Origin: Piezodorus guildinii
Taxonomy: Eukaryota > Arthropoda > Insecta > Hemiptera > Pentatomidae
Direction of reading: 5' to 3'
DNA length: 64,000 bases
Assembly (NCBI GenBank): GCA_023052935.1
Contig: CM041293.1
Coordinates: 176,691,600-176,755,599 of the forward strand
The translations under genes and the position numbers were made by a program. Position 1 is the first letter of the stretch, and each line of letters opens with the position of its first letter. Under the pieces are notes generated by a model. It ran no database searches, was not told the DNA's origin, and saw nothing but the letters and a program-made list of their open reading frames with translations. Of the stretch, positions 1 through 11,556 are shown in pieces.

Positions 1-80
1 TGTTCATATTTGGAGGTATACTAAAAAGTGGGTAATTGATTGGGAAGCTAATGTTTATAATTCAAAGGTAGAGGATTAGT
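1..80 (-). mobile_element. Mariner fragment, 5' end, cut by window edge
   Basis: These bases match, nearly base for base, the 5' untranslated part of the mariner copy at 58099-58969, from the transposase start codon outward. The terminal inverted repeat is missing because similarity stops at about 80. The rest of the element would lie to the left of the window. Confidence 0.8.
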
Positions 81-112
81 GTCTGTAAATTCAATTTAAT
101 TAATTCTTTAAT

Positions 113-542
113 ATGATTATATTAATCGGAACATTCTCTTCTAATTATGTTTATATATATATTTATTTATCATAGCATGTCAAAGATGATTATTGATTAT
201 GATATTACGTTTCGAGGTACCCTATGCCTCATCTTCAGATTTTCAAATATTATATTTATTGCCATATTGTATCTCAATATAGGTCAATTACTATTATAAA
301 TTCTTCATATTAAGTTCATAGATATGAATAATCATTCTATTGAATTCTAACTTTTCACTATCACATATTCATTATTTCAACTTTTTGTTGCTGTGCACTT
401 GCAACTATCATGTATATCTATAAATCTGAAGATGAGGCATAGGGTACCTCGAAACGTAATATAATAATCATCTTTGACATGTTTTGATAAATAAATATAT
501 ATAAACATAATTAGAAGAGAATGTTCCGATTAATATAATCAT
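113..542. mobile_element. Foldback element with about 125 bp inverted arms
   Basis: Bases 113-242 and 422-542 are near-perfect reverse complements, differing mainly by small indels, around a 179 bp AT-rich spacer. The arm tips read ATGATTATATTAATCGG. No open reading frame is present. It could be a foldback/MITE-type transposon or a hairpin formed by inverted duplication. It lies between a mariner end and Rep-A debris. Confidence 0.7.
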
Positions 543-578
543 AACCTAAATTATCTTCTATAATAGTAATTGATATAA

Positions 579-640
579 AATTCTTTAATAGTTTCACTCA
601 TTTTTATCTCTAGCTCTAATGAAAGTTGTGAGTCGTCCAA
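579..640 (-). repeat. Rep-A fragment
   Basis: This short piece matches the subterminal part of the Rep-A family (see 36326-37163), including the stretch before the conserved GTGAAAGT-like end. It is degraded. Confidence 0.45.
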
Positions 641-1022
641 TTCCAAAGGTTTATTATTGAAAATGATAAAGATAAATATAATGATGAAATATACATATGT
701 TATTTTGGCTTGGAATAGATGGCTACAGACAGGACTTGAGATAGCGGTGGCAGTGCGAACAGCTGCTCTCCTAACTGGTTCTTGGAGGCTGTTCTCTCTG
801 CCTCTACTTTCCTCTGCCCTTCCTATTTCCTACACTCTTCCAGTCTGCAACCGTTCTTAATTATGTAGGATAATTAATTCAGTGAAACTACCCAGTCGTG
901 GGAACTCTTCGATGGGGAATCACATGCAATGTATTCTGCAAGCTTTGTATTGAACACTGCAATATTCAACATTTAATCATATTCGAGAAAAAGATAGTCA
1001 GGATAGCGGTCAAAAACACAGT
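641..1022. other. Unassigned AT-rich DNA
   Basis: I see no recognisable repeat or credible coding frame. Short frames here lack homology or splice support. Confidence 0.4.
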
Positions 1023-1063
1023 TAAAAATCGGATGCACGCAACACACGACTTTCACTTACCTC
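1023..1063 (+). repeat. Rep-A 5' tip
   Basis: This is the Rep-A terminal motif (ACACACGACTTTCACTTACC) in slightly diverged form. It abuts the Jockey-B LINE fragment that follows. Confidence 0.65.
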
Positions 1064-1738
1064 AATTATTTATATCAATTCAAACACTTGCCCACCAATT
1101 TTTATCGACGACAACCAAATTCCTCAGACAAACTCTGTACATTACCTAGGACTGACACTCGATCGAAGGGGCCCACATGTTAAGATGAAAAGACAGACTC
1201 TCAACCACCGACTCAAAGTACTACACTCTCTTTTTTCAAAATCATCAAAATTAAAAATTAGACAGAAACTGAATACATACACATACCATCTTAAAAGCCA
1301 ATATGGACTTACGCTTCGCAGATTTTTGGTTCAGCAAAAAAGACTCACATACAAGAACTGCAATCATTTCAATCCAAAATTTTAAGACTGATAACGACAG
1401 CTCCTTGGTACGTAAACAACAGAACCCTACATACGGACTTACAGCAACAACAGTTGACCAACATATACGAACACTCTATTCTCGATTTCACATTAAACTT
1501 AACGGACACGACAATGGTCTGATTAACGACATGTCAGTAGCTGAAATGCTGGTCAGAAGAAGGCTAAAACGAAGCTGGATGAGGGACCTCCTCAGCTAGA
1601 TCAAAGCCTTGGAAGGGGTGCTGCTGGGCACTTTACTTCCCCATGCCTATCATGTCTGATCTTACTTTTGTCCAACACATTTGCTGATGATCAGACATCT
1701 TCTGACAGGTGTAAATAAAGATATCAAAAGAAAAAAAA
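1064..1738 (+). pseudogene. Jockey-B LINE, 3' fragment of the reverse transcriptase ORF with poly(A)
   Basis: Interrupted frames encode the C-terminal part of a non-LTR retrotransposon. YLGLTLDRRGPH is the motif that follows the RT fingers/palm in Jockey-type elements, and LFSKSSKLKIRQKLNTYTYHL is followed after stops by RRRLKRSWMRDLLS. A second, minus-strand copy at 37440-38400 encodes the same segments, which supports the call. The fragment ends in a 3' UTR and a poly(A) run at 1729-1738. It is 5' truncated and has frameshifts and stops, so it is inactive. The clade name is inference from motif style. Confidence 0.75.
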
Positions 1739-1758
1739 AATTATAAGCCAAAATAACC

Positions 1759-1832
1759 TGGTAAAGAATTATTTAAATTGGATTTAAATAGCAACATGTG
1801 CTTTATTAAATAATTTATTATATTATTATCAA
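1759..1832 (+). repeat. Rep-A fragment left of a SINE-1 insertion
   Basis: It matches the Rep-A stretch that runs into TTATATTATTATC. SINE-1 begins immediately to the right. Confidence 0.6.
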
Positions 1833-1835
1833 CGT

Positions 1836-2058
1836 TTTGTTTATTTATTTGTTTAACGTCACTTTCTGCTACTATGGCTAATCCAACGATGTTACAGTGG
1901 GAGTCCTAAATTTTGCCTATCCAGGTTTTATTAGGAATTTTATATTTATTTTTATTTTATATCTTTAACGAGTACCGGACATCGCACAGGCTCGGGACCA
2001 AATTTTAACGTCCCATCCGAAGGACGGCATAACTACGGATTTCTTACTCTTGGTTTTT
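1836..2058 (-). mobile_element. SINE-1, 5'-truncated
   Basis: Reading the minus strand, the body motifs of SINE-1 are present: the GCCGTCCTTCGG-type block, CCTGGATAGGC and GGACTCCCACTGTA, then an ACGTTAAA(C)AAATAAA tail. The tRNA-like head is missing. A poly(A) tract follows at about 2068-2092. Confidence 0.8.
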
Positions 2059-2149
2059 TTTAATAACGGATTTAAAAAAAAAAAAAAAAAAAGAAGTAGC
2101 ATTTAAATGTTAAATTGCTAAAAACTTTGTGAGCTTTTGAGTCAACTTA

Positions 2150-2383
2150 AATTTATTTATACTTATAATATACCGTTGGAAAGCTAAAGATTTTAGAAAA
2201 AAAATATTATCTAATACACAAGAGCTTGTAAAAGTTAGTATAGAGTGATGAAAAGCCGATAAAACTAACTGATTCTTTAATAGTTTCACGTGTTTTTATC
2301 TTGAAGTGTATTTCAAAATTCTTTCATTGATTTAAAAAATGGAGGTAAGTGAATGTTGTGTGTTGCCCAAACCAGATTTTTAG
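2150..2383 (-). repeat. Rep-A partial copy
   Basis: It contains the Rep-A landmarks ATAATATACCGTTGGAAAGC and GAGTGATGAAAAGCCGATAA, and ends at the GGAGGTAAGTGAA...CCAGATTTTT terminus. Confidence 0.8.
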
Positions 2384-2394
2384 TAATAAGAACA

Positions 2395-2959
2395 GTAATA
2401 TAGACGTATAATATACCGTTGGAAAGAGAAAGATTTGAGAAAAAATATTGACCGATACATGAAATTGTAAAAGGTTATATTATAGTGACTAATAGGAAAT
2501 AAACTTATTTTAAAATTTCTTCCTCTAAAGTACCTTTAATTTTGTAGACTCGAAAAAATTAACCATTAACATTGCTGAAAACAGATAAATATATAAGTTG
2601 AACGAATTCGATATCTAACTAAACGAAAAAACCTACAAAAATATTTTTTTAATGCAATTTTTTGTTTTTGAACTTAACAATAGTAATATACATGTATAAT
2701 ATACCGTTGGAATGCTAAAAATTTTAGAAGAAATATTATCTTATACATACTATTGTAAAAGTTAACGGAGAGTGGTGAAGAGCCGATAAAACAAACTGAT
2801 TATATTTTATAATAATATGATTGATTATTTAATAAAACACATGTTTCTATTAAAATCGATTTTAAATAATTCTTTAACAATTTATTTTCGTTTAATTCTT
2901 GCATTGATATTAATAATGGAGGTAAGTGAAAGTCCTGTGTTGCGCGCACCAGATTTTTC
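2395..2959 (-). repeat. Rep-A partial copy, second in tandem
   Basis: The same family follows head-to-tail after the previous copy. It keeps the segment with TTAATGCAATTTTTTG and ATATACCGTTGGAA and ends at a diverged GCGCACCAGATTTTT terminus. The ACCGTTGGAA landmark occurs twice, so it may be a rearranged or doubled copy. Confidence 0.75.
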
Positions 2960-3614
2960 ATGTTACTTTTCCTACTGTCTTAAGTAAAACATTGCATTAT
3001 CATAAGGTAAGTCAAACGATGATTGAAACTCTATTATCATGATAAAAGGATAACTGAAATCATGTAACGAAAAAATATTTGTATACATCTATATGTACTT
3101 TGTAAATATTTTATATAAATAAATAATTATTATTATTAATATAGTATCCCTGTTATTGAAATTAATTTTTACACACACACCTATGTTTTAGATATCCGAA
3201 ACCCAATACAATATGTTCAAGGATTTAAAAAAACACGTTGACCAACTTTGATTTTCAAAAATATTTCATTTGGTTGTTGGAGTAACTTGTAAAAAATTAT
3301 TCTTGCTGGAGTAGGTATGGAATTTATGGAAATTTTAACTACAAATTATATTTAATCGGGAAGCAAATAAACAAAGTTATGAATAGTTGTAATGTTCAGT
3401 TATTATTACAGAGAATTATCAAAACCAACTCCAGTGGCTACTAAATATTTCTGCTTTGTGTAAAAAGATGCATGTTGTTACTACTTTACATTTATTAATT
3501 ATCGGTTGACTACGCACAGAACGAGGACGTACCAACTTTCTACTTTTACCGTGTATTCTTCATTTTAAACATGCCGTATTTTTTATTGCTAGTGTTAATA
3601 ACTGTATAGTTTTT
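2960..3614. other. Unassigned AT-rich DNA
   Basis: No coding frame, tRNA or family repeat is recognised. A short (AC)n run lies at about 3172-3181. Confidence 0.4.
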
Positions 3615-3705
3615 TTCTCTCTCATAAATATATATGAAATATACGAGCCCGAAAATTTTCTAATTCCAATTCTCACTGAAAATACACGTTTTAGAATCTC
3701 CTATA
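3615..3705 (-). repeat. Rep-A hairpin-end fragment
   Basis: It matches the sequence just inside the Rep-A hairpin end (GAAAATTTTC...AATTCCAATT...CACGTTTTAG). It is diverged and truncated. Confidence 0.5.
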
Positions 3706-3755
3706 CCACTGAATTTTCTAAAATTAGTAGTATGATCACTACTGATATACTAGTA

Positions 3756-4598
3756 TTGGGTTGTTTCACATGAAATGTCCGTTTTTATAGTTTCTGAAAT
3801 ACATAAAGGATTTTGCAGGTCTCATATTTAAAGTAAACAGTTACTAATCCTCTACCTTTGTATTATAAACATTAGCTTCCCAATCAATTACCCACTTTTT
3901 AGTATACCTCCAAATATGGACATGGAAACACGCGATTTTCCAGTAATATTTTTGTACGAGTTTAAACTCGACCATTCAGCAGCTGAGGCCGCTAGAAATA
4001 TTTGCAAGGCCTTTGGGGAAGGGAGTGTTAATGAACGGACCATTCGCCATTGGTTTGCTAAGTTTTCAGCTGGGAATACCTACTTGGAAAGCTTGCTCCG
4101 TCCGTAATAGACCACGATGTCCTCAAACATACAGTAGAAGGAAACCCTTACCAAACAGTTAAAGGACTCTCAACACAACTAAATGCAAGTGCATCTACCG
4201 TTTCCAGACATTTAAAGTGTATTGGGAAAGTAAACAAGCTCGATACATAGGTACCTCATGATCTCACTGAGCGGCAGCAAGACCCCATGTTTCAAAACAT
4301 ACTGTGCAAAAATTGAAACCCACCATATTCTCCCGACTTGTCTCCAACAGATTACCACCTATTCAGGAATTTAGACAATTTCGTCAAAGGAAAACTTTTT
4401 GAAAATGCGTTTTCAGATTTTGTTTCACTTAAAAGCTCAGAGTTCTTCAGTCCGGGGTTAAAAAAGGTGGTGTCACGTTGGGAAAAATGTGTAAAAAAAG
4501 AAGGTAAATACTTCGAATAAAATTATCTTGTTTTCATATCGTATTTTTAATAAAAATACTTTACCTTTAAAACGGACATTTCATGTGACACAACCTAA
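3756..4598 (+). mobile_element. Non-autonomous mariner, internally deleted, TA target
   Basis: Inverted termini TTGGGTTGTTTCACATGAAA and its complement are flanked by TA at 3754-3755 and 4599-4600. At 843 bp it is far shorter than a full mariner of about 1.3 kb. The 5' part of a transposase gene and its 3' part remain, and the catalytic middle is gone (see pseudogene entry). Confidence 0.9.
3916..4520 (+). pseudogene. Mariner transposase remnant
   Basis: The frame opens MDMETRDFPVIFLYEFKLDH and covers the N-terminal helix-turn-helix (about 60 residues) up to a stop. Shifted frames then give the WVPHDLTERQQ-like block and, after a deletion, PPYSPDLSPTDYHLF, the region of the third catalytic Asp. 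The first two catalytic Asp residues are absent. It shares the deletion joint after ERQQDPMFQN with other copies and has extra loss after it. It cannot make active transposase. Confidence 0.85.
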
Positions 4599-4600
4599 TA

Positions 4601-5134
4601 TAATACGACTGAGCCTAGAATCGAATAAATCCAAAAAAGTATAAACACATTTATATCCGAGCGCCCGAACTTAAAACCAATTGTCTCCGAACTTAAAACT
4701 ATCCGAAGCTCCCTAGTACACAATTAAGGATCCCAGTATAATATAAATTAGTAAAATTTAAAATTTTATACTTGAGGAACAATTTTAAAATTTGAAGTAG
4801 ATATAATCAGATTGCGAACCCCCCATATATTTATTACTGAGCCTAGGATCGAATATATGCGAAAAAGTGTAAATAAACTCTCGAACTTAATCACTATGCG
4901 AAATCCCTGACCTAAATTATTGACCGCAATATCGAAAAAGTACGAAAAACTAGAAGTAGGTTGACAATTTAGGTTCTTTCCAAACCCCGTCTATATACTG
5001 ATAAATTCAAAAATTAACAATCCTGGAAGTAAAAAAGGACTCTTTTTCCTGCAAGATTTGAAACCAAATCCTATATGGTCAAAAAAACAGCCCAGCTCCA
5101 AAACGGTAAGTTGTATAAAACCGAAATATAGATA
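4601..5134. other. Unassigned DNA with a short direct repeat
   Basis: The phrase ACTGAGCCTAG(A/G)ATCGAATA occurs near 4608 and again near 4838, with related sequence after each, suggesting an old duplication of about 230 bp. No coding capacity is seen. Confidence 0.4.
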
Positions 5135-5437
5135 TAGCTTATGAACAGTAACATAGATGTATAATATAACGTTGGAAAGCTGACGATTTTAGAAAAAAAT
5201 ATTATCTAATGCACAAACTTGTAAAATTTAATGGAAAATGATGAAAAATTGGTAAAACTAACTGATTGTTGTAGATAATAATACAATAGATTTTTAATAA
5301 AATACACGTTTCTATAGAAACTCAATGTAATTAATTCGTTGACATTTTTTTATCTGTAACTTTATTTATCTGTTCTTTAATTGATTTTAACATAGGATGT
5401 AAGTCAAAGTTGTGTGTCGTGCACAACAGATTTTTTT
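5135..5437 (-). repeat. Rep-A partial copy
   Basis: It carries the landmarks GTTGGAAAGCTGACGATTTTAG and AAAACTAACTGATT and a diverged terminus around 5395-5437. It joins the next Rep-A copy head-to-tail. Confidence 0.75.
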
Positions 5438-5444
5438 TATTTAT

Positions 5445-6583
5445 CTTTTTACTTTCCCTTACCTATACATGAAATATATAGTAAGGGAAAGTATTGCGAT
5501 TGTGAAAATTTTTGAATTCCAGTTTTCAACGGAAATATACGTTTTATGGTCCCCTGAGTCCAAATGTCCAAGTCCTGCCAAAAGGTCTGTGTGTGTGTGT
5601 ATGTGTGTGGTAACTACGAAAGCGAAATTTATATTTAAGACAACTATACGCCCGAGATGTTACAAAACCTTTTCCATCAAAATCAGCTAACCAGAAGAGC
5701 CACTTTATACCATGCATTTTGCACCTTTTTACGATTTTATTAAAAACGGCTGTAACGATTTTGATTAAACTCGCTATGTCGATATAAAATTTAATGGGCT
5801 TTAACATCATGTAGGTTTCATTATGATTAAAATAGTCTGACAGGGCTTAAATGCCAATATTTTAAATTTTCTTTCTCTAAAGTACCATTGATTTTGCAGA
5901 TTCTATAAAAATAACCATATTATCTTGTTACCATTCAAGAAAAACAGATAAATATATATGTTAAACGAATTCGATATCCAACTAAATGAGAAACCTGAAA
6001 AAACATCACTTGTCACGGGGTCAAAGGTCACGGGTTCAAACCGTAGGTGGTCCTAGAATTTTGTAATGGGAGTAAAAATCCTTAGTTATGCCGTCCTTCG
6101 GAGAGGACGTTAAAAGGTGGTCCCGAGCATGTGCGATGTCAGTACTTGTTAAAGATCCCTATCCAAAAAACCTGGATAGGCAAAATTAGGACTCCCACTG
6201 TAGCACATCGATTAGCCATAGTTAGCAAAGTGATTTAAATAAATAAACAAACTGAAAAAACATTTTTTAATGTAATTTTCGTTTATGAACATAGAAAGTA
6301 CAGTAATATACCGTTGGAGGGCTAAAGATTTTAGAAAAAATATTATCCTATAAACGGCATGTAAAAGTTGATAGAAGAGTTATGAAAAGTGGACAAAACT
6401 AACTGATTATTTTAGATAATAATGTAATAGATTTTTTAATAAAACACATGTTTTTATAGAAATTCAATTTAATTATTTATTTTAATTGTTTCACTAATCT
6501 TTATATCAACTGTATTTGAAAATTCTTTAATCGATTTAAAAAACGGTGGTAAGTGAAAGTGTGTGGTACCCGCACCAGATTTT
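5445..6583 (-). repeat. Rep-A near-complete copy split by SINE-1
   Basis: It starts at the hairpin end (ACTTTCCCTTACC...TATAGTAAGGGAAAG), passes a (GT)n stretch near 5587, and ends at GTACCCGCACCAGATTTTTT. The SINE-1 at 6007-6251 is inserted in it and flanked by a 12 bp duplication. No protein is encoded. Confidence 0.85.
6007..6251 (+). mobile_element. SINE-1 with 12 bp target duplication
   Basis: The tRNA-like B box GGTTCAAACC is followed by the SINE-1 body and an AAATAAATAAACAAA tail. CTGAAAAAACAT occurs on both sides (5995-6006 and 6252-6263), which shows insertion by target-primed reverse transcription into Rep-A. The head upstream of the B box is shortened. Confidence 0.9.
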
Positions 6584-7079
6584 TTAAATAAAGTATTGTC
6601 TGTTTTTTTTTTAAACGGGATAATTTAATTGGTTTCCGTTTGGGCGAGTTCGAGAATTTTCAGAAGTGGCTTTATCAGAAATAAATAAAGATATGGGAAG
6701 TACTCGAAAGAATGTTTTTTTTTCTACTTTAAAACGGTTTTCTCGGCGTGGGAAATGGAATCATATTGTAGGATATGAGGTACTTTCTTCACACAAAGAA
6801 GGAGGGATTCCAACGTAACCTACCCAGGTTGTTATCCCACTTCAGTCTTCTCTGTGTACTCTTTAGTTCTCATCGCATCTCATGTTTTCATTTTTTTCGA
6901 AACGATTAAAACCCTAAACCCGTCCTTTGATAACAGAAATGGATAACAATACGATCCCGGGAGTGCATGTGTTGTTTAAAATCAACCGATATCTGTGTTA
7001 GTGTATAGCATTGCTTGTGCCAAGTGTTTTCTTCCATACATATCCGAATAACCTATGGATTAGATATTTAATTTCTTTG
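6584..7079 (+). promoter_or_regulatory. Probable Ack promoter / 5' UTR region
   Basis: This repeat-free stretch lies just upstream of the Ack start exon. It ends in a strong splice donor, CTTTG/GTAAGTGTTT at 7079/7080, consistent with a non-coding first exon. No clear TATA box or initiator can be singled out. The assignment rests on position and the donor only. Confidence 0.45.
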
Positions 7080-7305
7080 GTAAGTGTTTATTGAATTAGT
7101 TAAAAATAAAAAAATTCAATTCGAGCCGAATTGGCTTGGGTTTTTCAAAGTATTGTGCAGTTTTTGAAGTGTATTTGTCATTTGATCTTGTTAACACCCT
7201 TAATTCTCTGAATGAGACAACAAAAGAGGATATTGTCAAGAGTATAAGTGTGTTGGACGAGGTCAGTTATCATTGTGCCGATATTGTGCAGGCAGACACA
7301 GCGAA

Positions 7306-7398
7306 ATGGCAGATGAAGGTGGAATCGAATGGCTTCAGGAGCTTCTGAGGGACACACAGCTTGAACAGTTCTTTTCCAGAATTCGAGATGAACTTCAG
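7306..7398 (+). CDS. Ack: Ack / TNK2-type tyrosine kinase, first coding exon (31 codons)
   Basis: The exon encodes 31 residues starting MADEGGIEWLQELLRD and ending RIRDELQ, followed directly by a donor (CAG/GTATGC). The pattern W-L-x-E-L-L, then Q-L-x-Q-F-F, then R-I-R-D-E-L matches the start of the N-terminal SAM-like domain of Ack/TNK2 non-receptor tyrosine kinases, in which V-T-R-L normally follows. These kinases bind activated Cdc42 and act in endocytosis and growth or survival signalling. ATG 7306 is chosen because it has G at -3 and G at +4 and an acceptor-like GTGCAG at 7286-7291. An overlapping longer frame from 7136 is in another phase and has no family match. The exon ends in phase 0. 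The SAM-like remainder, kinase, SH3 and Cdc42-binding exons were not found in the window. Confidence 0.75.
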
Positions 7399-10300
7399 GT
7401 ATGCGAAATGATAATTTTATATATGTAATTTACATTATTTAGGAAAAAAAAGTAGTCATAATCTTGAACGGAACCATTCATCAAAATAATCTTATTCATA
7501 GCTATATTTACAAGTCAATGTATACATATATTCTATTCATTAAACCACTCCTGTTCAGCTGATTTTCAATGTTTACATTTGTTGTAAAACAAGCACTTCT
7601 GTTTTCAGTATATAAAAATGTATTATATTTACAAAAACAGACATTTATTTTTTAAAGTAAAAATATACAAAAAAAAAAACTTAGTTGGCTTTATTCCAAT
7701 GATTGTATTGAGAACAGAAGGTTGTGCTTGTTTGACCTTTTTTTCAGTTGTCATTCAATTTTTTTTTTTTTTTTTTTCAATATTAAATTATCAACTTTTA
7801 TTCCATTATCTTTTTTACATATTGTATATTTTGCATGAATTTCTCAGTCTCATTGTTTTTAGATTGTTATGTAAACAAATATATAATTTTATTTAAATTT
7901 TTTCATTTAAGGAAATTGTTATTTAAGAATTTCCTTTAATGTCCTTTCATTTGAAAGGGTGTTTAAGGTGTCGTTTCATTCAACCATTATTCTAGAACAG
8001 TGACCTCTTGTTAATTCTGTCATTTGTGGGGTCATTGTGCATTGTCATCGGTTCCGTATCTCTGGTTTTTATGGGAGAATATTTTATGGTAATATAATGA
8101 TTGTTTAGCAGTTTACTACTGATATTAAAAAAATAAAGTAGTTATTTTATGATAATTACTAATAAATAATACCATACTCAAGTTTAAGTCTCAAATATAA
8201 TTGTAAGTTTTTGAGGTAATACAGATAATTTTGTGTTTAAGACTTATAAATGAGATGAGAATGATACTTTCCTCTTAAAAAAAGACCATATCATGTCGAT
8301 TTCACAGTTGTATTTTTTTTACTGGTTCTTCCTCAGCTTTTAGATTCTGGACAACTGGAAAAAAAGTACTCATTGGATCTGTTTGTTACTGGTTTGGGAT
8401 TTTCTAGAAGTCTCTTGTAGCTTTCAACAGTTTAATTTCTTGTTATCTGAACAACTTCTACTAATTTTTATATTTTTCATATTATTTGATAATCTTATGT
8501 TATTACTTTAATAATCATGTATAATTTCTTTCTGGGAATTATACTTCCTCCTTATAATGTTTTTATATATTTAATTCTAAAAATAAATAATAAAATAGTA
8601 CAAAATATGAGAGGTATTGCCAGAAAACCCAATGCCAAATTTATTCTTTTAATGAGATAGTATCAGCTAATGCAATGCATTGTATTTAACTTTACTTTCA
8701 AATATATTCTTAATACAATAACCTAAACAGACATAAAAATAAAATAATATTTATTACTTGTTGAGATAAATTCCTGAGTTTCTCAAACAGCAGTAAATAA
8801 TTAACCAATCAAAATTTTCCTACCAACCATCATTGGAAAATTAATATTCTTATTAATTCAGACATTTTGCTGTATAATCTCACATCTCATATATAATTAA
8901 AAATAATTTAATATTTATTTACCTGTGCCTTAAAAACTGTAATTTTTGCATTTACACTTATGTTTATATTAAATACTTTTAAAATGAGGAAATGAGTTTT
9001 GGTTGGGTCATAATTAAATAAATATTGTATATAAAAAGGAATAATTTTAAATTATGTGCTAACTTTCGGTTAACAATTTTTTTGGCACTTCATCAGGGAA
9101 TTCACTCCTTACGTTTTTTTTGCCTACAGAATGTTCATTTAGTATACAACGTTTACATTAGTAATTGATGAAGTTCCACATATTTTACTAAATCTGTTTA
9201 CTTTGCAATATATAAAATAAATTCCTATCATTTTCTATATTTTGGGTTTTATTTATTTATGAACATGCACCATCAACTGTCTTTTTTAATGATCTCTGTT
9301 CTGTAATAAAATCCAATTTAATTATAAATACCCTTTAAAGAATTAAATAACCATGATAAAAATGTCTTTATTATGTTTGTATGAAATTACAAAATAGTAT
9401 TGTATATTGGAAAAAAGGAATACATTTCCTGAAAATTATTAGCTAATATTCTTTAAAACCATTTTTTTTTATCACTGACATTGCAGAACCTTTCTACTCC
9501 TTAAGTTTTTTTTTCCTCCAAAGAAATTGTTTTTCTTATTTTATAAAGTAATACAACAGTTATACATTATTAAGTTGATATTGCATATATTTCTTTATAA
9601 TTTTATTCTGTTTTACCTTTTCAATGATATATAAATACTTCCTAGTCAGTAGATCTATATTTTGTTTTTTATCTGCTGATAAAATTAATGAATACAGATG
9701 AAGTTTTGCCATCAACTGTCTTTTTTCAAATGATAAGTCTGTTTCCGTTATTATTAAATTATGAAACAAATTTAATTCGAAATCCTTACACAGAAAAGAA
9801 ATATAAATAAATACACAGGAAAAGTGATTTTTTTTTTTTTCTGTTCTTGTATGAACTTAAACTTGAAAATTAAAATTTCTCACTAATTGAGGTTTTAGTA
9901 AAAAATAATAAAAACATTTATCATTTTATGAATTGGTAATTATTTTCAAAATGTTAAAATTTTTATAGTTGTATAAACTAGCTACAGATTACTTGTCTCA
10001 ACTTTTTTTTTCCATTCTTTCAAATGCTTAAAAAACAAAATAAACACATAAAAATATGTTATTCCCTCAATTTTTTTGTATGAATCACATACATATTTCT
10101 TATATCTTCAGGTTTTATTTATTTCTGAGAAAAAAATAAAACTTATATAATTATTATCCTATATTCTTGTTTGCAAAGTATTCAATTTGTTATCAGTCCG
10201 ATTGAAACTCTTGATTTACTTTAATGGTCACCACATAAAATATTATCATTTGAAACGTTTCCTGCTTATGTCATGTTCGAAAATGTTGTATTTGCTATAT

Positions 10301-11282
10301 TTAGTTATATTTTTTAAGTCTTTCTGTCATTTAATATTAAAATATCGAATTTTATCGATAATAATAAATTAAATATTAACCATTAAATGCATAGTATTTT
10401 AACGTGAACTCACTCAGTGTTTATGTTGAAGAATGTGTGAAATATTTTGACTCGGCACAAACATGTTTCACGATGTTGGAATTTTCTATGGTCCTTTCAT
10501 TCTTTGAAGGCTTGTTATTGTCAAAGAGTGTTCTGAAGAATAATGAATCAACTTAAAAAGAATTTTTGTGCTCTGTCTGAATATTTTATCATTGCTATTA
10601 TACTAAGACTGAAATAAGATCTTTGAGAGAATGAGTATGTTATTTAAATAAAAAAGACATTTTTCATGTTCAGAATTTACTAGGGATTATTTAACCTGTT
10701 ACTAATTACAGATTTTTATTTATTTTTTGTTATTCAATATTGTAAAACAAAAACAAATATTTTGTTGAAGACAAATCTTTCAATATTCAACTTAGTTTTA
10801 TAGGTAATAGTTCTTTTTGTTTTTATTGCTTGGGGGCAAATAATTTAATATTTTAAACTGTTCATAAAATAAAAAAAAAATAAATAAAAAAAAAAAAAAA
10901 TAAATAAAAAATAATAATAAAAAATGTACATGGTTGATTTGAGTGTTCATCATAGAAAGAATAGAAAAAATGGGTCCTGTTTAATACACTTTTTAATTAT
11001 TGTTTATAATAGAAATGTCGATTATTATCTCATTTATTGTTTAAAAAGTTAATAAAACTGTTTATTTCATTTATCATTGATCATTTTAATTTGTAAAAAC
11101 TTTATTAAGCAAGCTAGTATTTTTATTATTTTAATGTGGAAAAAAAAACCCTTAAAAATTTACCAATGAAAGCAACATTCATGAAACCTATTAATTAGGG
11201 GTGAAATCTATTGAAGGTGTGTTAAACTAAAAAACGTTTATCTTTTCCTTTGCCATCAAATGGTTATTTGAAGCTTTACAAA
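7399..11282 (+). other. Start of Ack intron 1, repeat-poor AT-rich DNA
   Basis: The donor GTATGC opens an intron. This 3.9 kb holds poly(T) and poly(A) runs (7760-7777, 9828-9840, 10868-10905) but none of the dispersed families found elsewhere. No further exon was recognised. Confidence 0.5.
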
Positions 11283-11556
11283 TGGGTCATCTGTGGTGTA
11301 GTGGCAAGCATAAAAGCCTTCCATAGTCAAGGCCGTGGGTTGGACATAGCAAATGGTCCAAGGATTTTTAATGGGAGTAAAACAGTTCTTGGTTATGCCA
11401 TATTTCGTTGGAGACATAAATTGGTGGTGCCATGCCTATAAGATGTTTGGTTGAAGATCCTAATTTAAACTTGGATAGGAAAAATATAGGACTCCCACTA
11501 GTAGCATGACCGATTAGACACATATTAAAAAGTGACCTTAAATGAAAAACCAATTA
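11283..11556 (+). mobile_element. SINE-1, old copy
   Basis: It has a box A-like head (GTGGTGTAGTGGCAAGCATA), a diverged B box (GTGGGTTGGACAT), and the body blocks TTGGTTATGCCAT, CTTGGATAGG and GGACTCCCACT. It is more diverged than most copies. Confidence 0.8.

Noticed and set aside
7136..7348. 70-codon frame overlapping the Ack start
   Set aside because: It is in a different frame from the Ack-like residues, lacks homology, and crosses the likely acceptor at 7291.
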